Source: Gloeophyllum trabeum ATCC 11539
Taxonomy: Eukaryota; Basidiomycota; Agaricomycetes; Gloeophyllales; Gloeophyllaceae
DNA: 64,000 nt
Assembly: GCF_000344685.1 (NCBI RefSeq)
Contig: NW_006920410.1
Location: forward strand, 2,730,570-2,794,569
Direction of reading: 5' to 3'
Of this stretch, positions 56,516 through 64,000 are shown piece after piece; within the stretch, counting starts at the first letter, position 1, and the number at the start of each line of letters is the position of its first letter. The notes under the pieces were generated by a model, which saw nothing but the letters and a program-made list of their open reading frames with translations, did not search any database and was not told where the DNA came from. The position numbers and the translations under genes were made by a program.

Positions 56516-59253
56516 TCACCAAAGGGGATCAACGTCCTTCCATCCTCGCGAGCGTTCTTCCCAATATCCACCTGCATAAACCCACTCATCGCCCACCTGT
56601 TTAAACCATCTCGGCCTTCGTTCCTTACCCGCCCTCCGTCTCTCTCTTTGTCTCTCCTCAATCCGCAGCTTCTCAGCCTCTGCTCTCTCCATGTTCCCTT
56701 CCTCAAGCGCCCTAACGTCCGTTCGAAAACGAGAGTCGGTAGGCGGGAGCTTCCCCTCCAAGTCCGGTGTAATCTCGTTGAGGGTAATTCCAAAGTACGT
56801 GAAGCCGTAATACTCTGGAGCATTCTTGGGGAACGGGGCTATCCTCCACAGTATACGCAGGTGCGACGCGTCCATCTTCTGTACTATGCTGTCGTCCCAT
56901 TTGCCTTCAAGGTGCGTCTCTGCTTTCCCATCTGGCGAGAACACGGTGCCCGCAACTTGATTGGAAGTGCCCCAGTATCCGGCTTCCTTGAACTCAAGCA
57001 CGCATTTTGCTTTGGTCCTTGTGTTTTCAACCACCATTTTACCGCAATGCTCTAGATACTTCGTTCCCATCATCAGGTTGCGCATGAAAGACGAAGGCTT
57101 GTTCCTGTGTATATTTAGAGTGAGAAATGATGCACCGCAATCTGTGAATAGTCCGAAGAGCTTCCCACCATTGAAAATGATCCTCCCCAATTTGCACATG
57201 AGTGGTTCCCAGCGGGATAATCTCGAGGCTTTTGCCTGGGAACAAGACAGCTATGAATCGAGCCCCTGCGACGATAGACATTTCCACATACCCCAGAACT
57301 TCGTTTTCCCGGCGGACGTCGCGTCTAATCGCCACGTAGCGCCCTCAGCATGATAGGCCATGACAACAGGCTGGTGGGAGACCTTCTCCGCAATGAACTT
57401 CATACGAGAATCCTCGAACGTCTCGGCAAGCATAGGATTGCTATCCCGAGATTCAGCTTTAGCATGGAAGATACAGTAGTGGGATGCGCGGTCCGACTTA
57501 CAAACCTTTCCGACCGGTCCTGTATCTCGTATGAGCGTAGCCGGACACAGCAAAGGCTGCGACAAAGCACATCCGTTCGACCGGATCTGAAGATTCCGCA
57601 GCTTGCCGAAGAAGATCGTAATACTCCATCTCCTCTGCTGCTCTCTGGAGGAGCGTCAGCGGTTCATTGAAGGTTACCGGAAGTGCAACGCTAGATAGGT
57701 CCTGAACCGGTGTCACTCTCATGGTACATGTTTTGGTGTGAAGTAGACGAACCTTGCCAACATTCTTCTTCAGTACCGCAAATAAGCTCCCTTCGTCACC
57801 AACAGGAGGCGATGGAAGCTGCGTCCTCCGCACAATCTCCTTAGACCCGGTCGTCTCAGCCTCTCCATTCATACCATGCGCGGCACTAGCCCACTCCGCA
57901 GCATCTACCTCATCTTCGGAATCCGTCTCGCTCTCATCGTCCTCCGTGTCCTGCACACTACTACTCGTCTGGCTCGTCGTACTGGACATCTTGCTGCCCC
58001 CTCCGTTCTCATCCAGCGGCGTCGAATCATGCTCCACGATGTATTCCTCGGCACCTTCAGTCTCCGCCTCGGGTGCGTCAAACCATACGCTACCGGTTCC
58101 GTCGCTCGCAGTATCCGCTATGCTCGCTCGCTTCACGCTCCCAGTCCAAGGTGTGCGAGCACCGCTCCGCGTCGGGGTAGGCGCTGCTTCGCCCGCGTCT
58201 TCCTCGCGGGTGGAAGGGAGGGGAGATGAGCGTAGAGTGGCTGTGCTGGGTCCCTCGGAAGTGTTGGTGAGCGAGGAGATGGACTTGACGAGGGTCGTAT
58301 GTTGAGACTTCAGGGTTATTATCGCCGCTTGGATCCGCTGCTCCGGGGAGTGCGTGGACTGGCCCGACGAGGACGGTGAAATTTCGTTTTCAGATGGGGA
58401 GTCATGGTGATGGTTAGCTATAACGCAGGCGGAGTAAGTGGGTGCGTATAAATTAAGGTAGAAATATGCGCACATTTCTTGAACAGTCCGAACATGTCCT
58501 TCGAGTGGTTTTGTTTCGTCTGATCACCCTTCCCTCTGGACGAACTTGGCCGACGTCTAGTTGAGTGCTCCTGACTCCAGGCGAAGAAGGCATCCTCTAA
58601 CTCCTCGATCGTCTTCCCGAGAAGGACTTAACATACCGACGCCCCGAAAGATGGAAACTCGCTTACAGTGCCCATTTCCTCAGCGACAACTCCAGCTTTG
58701 GTAATGTATCCTAGGAACGGAAGATTCCTAGCGACGGAGGACCTTCTGCCGACGGTTCGGTCGTCGGTCGATATGAACTTCCTGTAACGTAGGTAAACTC
58801 GACTGAAGACGTGCACTAGCCAGAACTTGCTCGCCTGAACGCAGTCATCCATTTCGTGAAGTCCTCAGTGGTCAAGCACTTGATATGGAACGTAGCCCTA
58901 CTGGAGTCGATGGTGATGTCCTTCCTTCCCGGGGTGCTGGAGATAGCAGCGGTGTGTAACGGGATCTGATCTCGTATGGGCTTTCCAGGTTCAAAAGAGT
59001 AACATAGCAGCCCGGACTGGTATAGCACGAAGTATCGGCGCGCAAAGCCTTTCCGCGGAATGAATCTTGTCGGGATCCAAGGTGTGATTATACAGCCTTA
59101 CACACCTTGCATCCGCTTTCGCCGCTTCTTCAGAACCCATCCCTCCTGAATGACGGGACCATGGCTCATGCTATGAACCGCGAACGGATGGGAGTGGGAG
59201 GCAATCGTAACCCCTGTGCCGACAGCAGAATTGGTGGGGTCCAGAGGTTGCAT
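56516..59253 (-). CDS. Oxysterol-binding protein with N-terminal PH domain (OSH3-like)
   Basis: Exons are complement 59106-59253, 58835-59048, 58667-58781, 58474-58612, 57502-58417, 57292-57440, 57169-57235 and 56516-57104, giving 778 residues. The PH domain runs from EGWVLKKRRKRMQGFARRYFVL to FHIKCLTTEDFTKWMTAFR. A long disordered middle rich in Ser and acidic residues follows. The lipid-binding ORD begins LTFNEPLTLLQRAAEEMEY and contains FNPMLAETFE, KTKFWGKSLEI, NLMMGTKYLEHCGKM and ITPDLEGKLPPTDSR. The family fingerprint EQVSHHPP is here EKVSHQPV (about residues 528-535), so one of the two phosphoinositide-binding histidines is Gln. The intron at 58834 uses a GC donor (AG|GCGAGC). Such proteins exchange sterol or PI4P at ER-plasma-membrane contacts. 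Confidence 0.9.
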
Positions 59254-60077
59254 TTGGTTGCGTTAACGAGAGAATTCGTAGTAGAGATCAGACAGTATGA
59301 GACAAGTCCAGAGAGATACGAGGGAGTGTCAGTGGCGGTCAGGCAGTGCCTGCTGTAAGATGTGGCTTGGTGGAACCAACCGTGAGATGACTATTGCGTT
59401 CGAGGTTCGAATCAAGGGAGTGCTACACCGGCCAGTTGATTGAGGGCTCGGTGTGCACCCTTCAAGCCGCTGAGCTGAGGACCTCCATGGGATTGACAGC
59501 ATCGCCGGATATGGAGTGATCGGACTTGGATCGGACGGTCTTCTTCAGGCTGAGACGCGTCAATACGGCCGCGTCGCGTCGAGGAGGAACTCTTGGATGG
59601 TCTGAAGATAGCCCGCCTTGTTCACCAGGCGCTGCTGACGAATGCTTCTCCGGTCTACAACTTTACACGGCAACTACGTCTTTGTGCTTACAATGTCTAC
59701 TACAAATCCGGACCTAGTGACTGAGAAACAGTCAAGTCTAGGGATAATCAAAGACGGTCCAATACGGATTTTACACACTGCGCGCGCGCTGACTACATGC
59801 CAGCGTGCGATGGAACGTTCGCCAGCCAGTGTTGGGCCAGTGCTAGGGAAACAGTGCTCGGATTTGGGCAAGGGAGTGAGAGCCATTCGCCGGTCTAGCG
59901 ACGCCCGGAGATGCACGGAGAGGTTCCGGCCTGCTTATCTAATACGCCGGCGCTGTGGGTCATCCGGGCCGAGATCGCATTTCTCAGCAATCGCATCGAC
60001 ATCACACAAGCATCACCTCCTCTTAATCCTACCACCATCGTCCTCGCCCACCTCACCTCACCCAAATCACTGCAGAC
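59254..60077. promoter_or_regulatory. Divergent promoter region OSBP / GND1
   Basis: The 824 bases separate divergent starts. Frames in it lack motifs. The last 100 bases before GND1 are pyrimidine- and A-rich (CACCTCCTCTTAATCC, CCTCACCTCACCC), a typical leader of a highly expressed fungal gene. Confidence 0.5.
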
Positions 60078-61994
60078 ATGGCTACGTACGTGCGCAACGT
60101 TGTCTACGGTGACTAGAGGACTAATGGCTTCTCAGCGGAGATATTGGTCTCATCGGCTTGGCCGTCATGGTAAGTAGACGCGATTACTGATTGCGTCTCC
60201 AAAGAAATCTATCTAATCGACGCGTTGCAGGGTCAAAACTTGATCCTCAACATGAACGACAAAGGCTTCAACGTTGTCTGCTACAACCGGACAACGAGCA
60301 AGGTCGACCACTTCCTTCAAAACGAAGCCAAGGGTTAGTGTGTAGTACAGATTTGGAAATTGGGTAGCGGTAGCATTAATCGGGCCCGCAGGTACCAACG
60401 TCCAGGGCGCTCACTCTATCGAGGAGCTCTGCGCTAAGCTGAAGAGACCTCGCAAGATCATCCTCCTCGTCAAGGCCGGACCCGCTGTTGACGACTTCAT
60501 CAAACAGCTGGAACCCCACCTCGAAAAGGGCGACATCATCATCGATGGTGGTAACTCTCACTTCCCCGACTCCATCCGCCGGACCAAGGAGCTTGAGTCC
60601 AAGGGTCTGCTCTTCGTCGGCTCTGGTGTTTCCGGCGGTGAGGAGGGCGCTCGTTATGGTCCCTCGCTCATGCCCGGTGGTTCTCCTGCCGCCTGGCCCC
60701 ACATTAAGGAGATCTTCCAGAAGGCAGCTGCTCAGGTCAATGGCGAGCCTTGCTGTGATTGGGTCGGCGAGACCGGTGCTGGTCACTACGTGAAGATGGT
60801 CCACAACGGTAAGGCCGCAGCATATAGCCATCCGGATTGTGGATCTTGACCCGGAATACCTCAGGTATCGAGTACGGTGACATGCAACTGATCTCCGAGG
60901 CATATGACATCCTGAAGCGCGGGCTCGGTTTGAGCGAGGACGAGATCGCGGATATATTCTTCAAGTGGAACAAGGGTGTCCTCGACTCCTTCTTGATTGA
61001 CATCACTGCCAACATCCTGAAGTTCAAGGATGACGACGGCGAGCCCCTCGTCACCAAGATCCTTGACCAGGCTGGTCAGAAAGGGACTGGTAAATGGACT
61101 GCCATCAACGCTTTGGACGCCGGCATGCCAGGTACGACGAGAAGAGCAGACTCCAAACCCTTCAGTATTCTCACTCTGCCTTTTAGTCACCCTTATCGGC
61201 GAGGCCGTGTTCGCCCGTTGCTTGTCCTCGCTCAAGGCCGAGCGTATCCGGGCGTCGAAGGTTATCGCTGGCCCTCAGAAGGAGACCTTCCGAGGCGACA
61301 AGCAGCAGTTCATCGATGATCTCGAGCAGGCCCTCTATGCCTCCAAGATCATCTCGTACACTCAGGGTTTCATGCTCATGAGGGAGACCGCTAAGGAGCT
61401 CAAGTGGAACCTGAACTACGCTGGCATCGCCCGTATGTGGCGTGGTGGCTGCATCATCAAGGTATGCCATTTTTTCTGGATGAAATATATTAATGCTCAT
61501 GGCTTTCTGGCTAGTCCGTTTTCTTGGGTGACATCACCAACGCATACACCAAGACGCCTGACTTGGAATCCCTGCTCTTCGACGACTTCTTCAACAAGGG
61601 TGCGTACTACGGTACTGTCTTGTTCGCCTATGCGTACTGACGCTTCGTTTGAAGCCGTCCACAAGGCACAGCCCGGGTGGAGGCGCATTATTGCGCAGGC
61701 CGTCCTGTGGGGTATTCCCACACCTGCCTTCAGCACTGCTCTGGCTTTCTTCGACGGCTACCGCAGTGAAATCGTTCCTGCCAACCTCCTCCAGGCTCAA
61801 GTGCGTGCCCTACGTGTGCCTCGTTCCCGTTTGAGTCTGACCATCTGTATCCCGTACAGCGTGACTACTTCGGTGCCCACACCTTCCGGGTCCTGCCCGG
61901 CAAGGAGAATGCCAAGCTCAAGGCTGGTGAGGACATCCACATCAACTGGACTGGCCGTGGCGGCAATGTCTCCGCCAGCAGCTATATTGCTTAA
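60078..61994 (+). CDS. GND1: 6-phosphogluconate dehydrogenase, decarboxylating
   Basis: GND1 converts 6-phosphogluconate and NADP+ to ribulose 5-phosphate, CO2 and NADPH in the pentose phosphate pathway. Nine exons, 60078-60085, 60137-60170, 60231-60333, 60392-60808, 60865-61131, 61187-61461, 61515-61599, 61655-61800 and 61860-61994, give 489 residues, exactly the family size. The NADP site is GLAVMGQN followed by NRTTSK. The signature [17 protein letters not shown], the catalytic Lys region [18 protein letters not shown] and the loop [11 protein letters not shown] are all intact. The C-terminus carries the active-site HTFR and [10 protein letters not shown]. The first exon holds only 8 bases (ATGGCTAC). 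Codon choice is strongly C-ending, consistent with high expression. Function is certain. Confidence 0.97.
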
Positions 61995-62194
61995 ATCGTG
62001 TCATCTTGTGGGAGGCCTTCGTAGAAGAATCATAAAGAAAGCATGTTCCAATAGAATTCACAGCTGTATTCCTGCGTTGCGGAATGGCGTGTTGTACAAA
62101 ATTCCTTGTGAGGTAGGATTACGAATAATATATGAACTGTACACTCGTCTATGATGGTGGCTGTCTGGAAGAGTGATGCTAGTCCCCGGTCAAA

Positions 62195-64000
62195 TCAGCT
62201 TTGTTGGGATAGGCCAGAAAGAAGCAGATCTCCCCTGCGGTCATTCTCGCCGCCTTCCATCCTTGCGGAATGGCTACCAAATTGCATAGCTCGTTTCTTC
62301 CGCGAACTGGCTTCTATCAAGCCGAGCTTACGCACAGCCAGCCGTAGCAACATCTTGTCTCCTACACCGGTGTCAAGACGAGGATCCATTTTATGGTGCA
62401 CCGGCAGTTGTGCAACGAAATTTAGGAACGATAGGGAGAGGAATGGATGGCGTGTCTCCTTGCCGTGCGATGAGATGACGCGATCATCTCTTCCCAGATT
62501 TCTGGTTGGTATACGGTCAATTTCCAGCTGCAACTGCCGCGAGGATGAGATGACGAGATTTGAGGCGACGTAGAGCATGAAAGCAGCTCACCTCGTCTAG
62601 GACCGAACCCCATCCACCGTCGTTGAATGTCGTGCGATGCCGTGCGTATCCTCCGAATAGTTCGTCAGCACCGAGCCCATTGAGGAGAACCCGTGCGGGA
62701 CTGGTGTATGGTTCGGGAATGGCAGTAGGATGACTCCGAACTTGGCCTTGCCCTCTGGATGCAAAGTACAGGGCCATTGCTAGGCTCTGCACAATACTTC
62801 AACACTCTGCTTTGACGTTAACGTGGGATGCACTCGCCAGATCCATAACCGTTCGGCTGGGGAACATTAGTGCTTCTACAGTTTCCCGCGCGGCTTGATA
62901 TTCCTACTTCATCGAAAAATGTATGTACGAGATGTCCTTGTATCAGAGAGATCCTTGATCCAACTGACCTGATATGTCACGTTGATTTCAACGAAGTTCC
63001 ATCTGCGAGTAGGACAAAGTTTCCTTAATTCCTGCGTCTCCTCCAAACCCGCAGCACGGTCTGGAACTAGCCAAGAGGTATCCGGGGATGTTGTGGTGCC
63101 ATCTTCGTCTCTGTCCACATTAGTTCTCTTTCCCCGTTTCTTTGATGCGGCGCCAATCTTCCTTGGATTCTCGAACGCGACGTTGAGGAGGTCTATGGGC
63201 TCCTCCGACGGCACATATCTGGAGAAACGTCAGCAATTTGCGCCAGGCCACCGAAGTGAACCCGAACCTGTCCGCCAGGAATGCTATCATAGTGCAGTCA
63301 ATACCACCGCTGAAAAGAACAGCCACGCTAGCTGGACCCTTGTCATGGCTGCAAGCGATCGGTTTCAGCCTGACATCAGTGTACGATTGAAGAGAGTGCG
63401 CACTGTATTCGAGGAATATTTTGCACTCGCAATCGAACACTCTTCTCCAGCTGAGAGATCAGGTCGTCGACAGTTGTTAACAGGAAGTCGGGTATGACGT
63501 CGAGGGATTGCAACCTGGGAGGATTATCCGGGAAAATGCGATTGAGTGGAGATGCACTCGCCTACGTTTGTGATTAGAATTATCACAATCCGGCAGAGAA
63601 AGATGACATTACGTATTGGCATGTCGAGCGGCCTTCTGGCAGCCTTGGGATGGCCTTCAAAGCTGACGCAAACTGTGCAGTGAACTTAGAATGGTTCATC
63701 AGTCGATCTTCGACGAGCTATCGGAATCCTTACTTCCACTCCGTTAAATTCTCGCAATTCAAGGAATGATATAGTCGTGGTATCCAGTTCCTCGACCTGG
63801 TACATAGGGTGTGGGCCAATTGAAACAGAAGTCAGCAGGAAATGCGGATTCCTTTCGTTTAGTCGATGGATGAGTAACGACCGTCGTCCCAAGGGATCAC
63901 GAGCAAAGAATACACGACACGACGCGTGCTTGCATTGAGGTCAGTGCTGAGCAGATGTCCGAAATCCAAGCATACTTGATAGAAAACAAACGCATAACTG
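62195..64000 (-). CDS. Asparagine-synthetase-domain protein (ASNSD1-like), 5' end outside window
   Basis: Exons seen are complement 63976 to the edge, 63734-63928, 63613-63672, 63385-63561, 63268-63338, 62969-63218, 62903-62838, 62592-62786 and 62195-62533. The right part continues an N-terminal Ntn-amidotransferase-like domain (YAFVFYQ, FFARDPLGRRSLL). The ATP-pyrophosphatase loop SGGID (VLFSGGIDCTMIAFLADR) and the later GLGADELFGGYARHR and ETRHPFLS are the synthetase signatures. The order and the long insert after AFENPRKI match ASNSD1, a widespread eukaryotic paralogue of asparagine synthetase with no proven activity. The N-terminal Cys that would show amidotransferase competence lies outside. 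One intron (donor CTG|GCGAGT at 62837) is GC-AG, joining MDL to SLAMALYFA. It converges on GND1, with 200 bases between stops. Confidence 0.87.

Noticed and set aside
59395..59420. tRNA-like T-loop GGTTCGAATC
   Set aside because: The flanking five bases do not pair and no acceptor, D or anticodon stem can be built around it.

Overview
The window is nuclear DNA from a filamentous basidiomycete, most likely an Agaricomycete. The evidence is genes split by many 45-75 nt GT-AG introns with short exons, no operons, fungal housekeeping proteins of basidiomycete type (ELP4, LYS1, IES1, a CDC11-type septin, GND1), and large disordered Ser/Pro-rich proteins. It is a draft scaffold with two runs of N (8140-8526 and 25021-25482). 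Exon models below were built by hand from splice signals, reading-frame continuity and remembered family sequences; no search was run.

Layout. 1-6.4 kb: the 3'-truncated part of a leucine-rich-repeat protein gene, a dispersed repeat copy, and Elongator subunit ELP4. 6.4-10 kb: gene-poor DNA with a palindromic MITE-like element and the first gap, flanked by near-identical 524-bp blocks that look like unmerged contig ends. 10-18.5 kb: IMP1 (mitochondrial inner membrane protease), a TTC1-like TPR protein, a tandem pair of short-chain dehydrogenases, LYS1, and a proline-rich protein. 19-23.7 kb: IES1 copy 1, TIM8, and a PlsC-type acyltransferase. 23.9-29.5 kb: a repeat island with a ~0.7-kb repeat (one inverted copy interrupted by another insertion that holds the second gap, and one direct copy), then poorly coding DNA with one possible tiny membrane-peptide gene. 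29.5-42 kb: amino-acid permease, F-box/LRR-like protein, a 1072-residue alpha/beta hydrolase, an erythromycin-esterase-family gene broken by one missing base, and IES1 copy 2. 42-64 kb: a dense housekeeping block with an MIT-domain protein, septin, MSH1, an ACO2-type aconitase, an oxysterol-binding protein, GND1, and an asparagine-synthetase-domain protein cut by the right edge.

How the genes relate. Four genes act in mitochondria (IMP1, TIM8, MSH1, ACO2). LYS1, and possibly the ACO2-type enzyme, belong to the alpha-aminoadipate lysine route. Nothing suggests a secondary-metabolite cluster, mating-type locus, CRISPR array or phage.

The most unusual observations are: two intact IES1 paralogues with identical eight-exon phase structure in opposite orientation; the nested, inverted repeat island with gene-like exons in the inserted piece; both gaps being flanked by apparent false duplications; micro-exons of 8-16 nt; three GC-AG introns; and a degenerate sterol-binding-protein signature. 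I did not find a convincing new multi-gene system.
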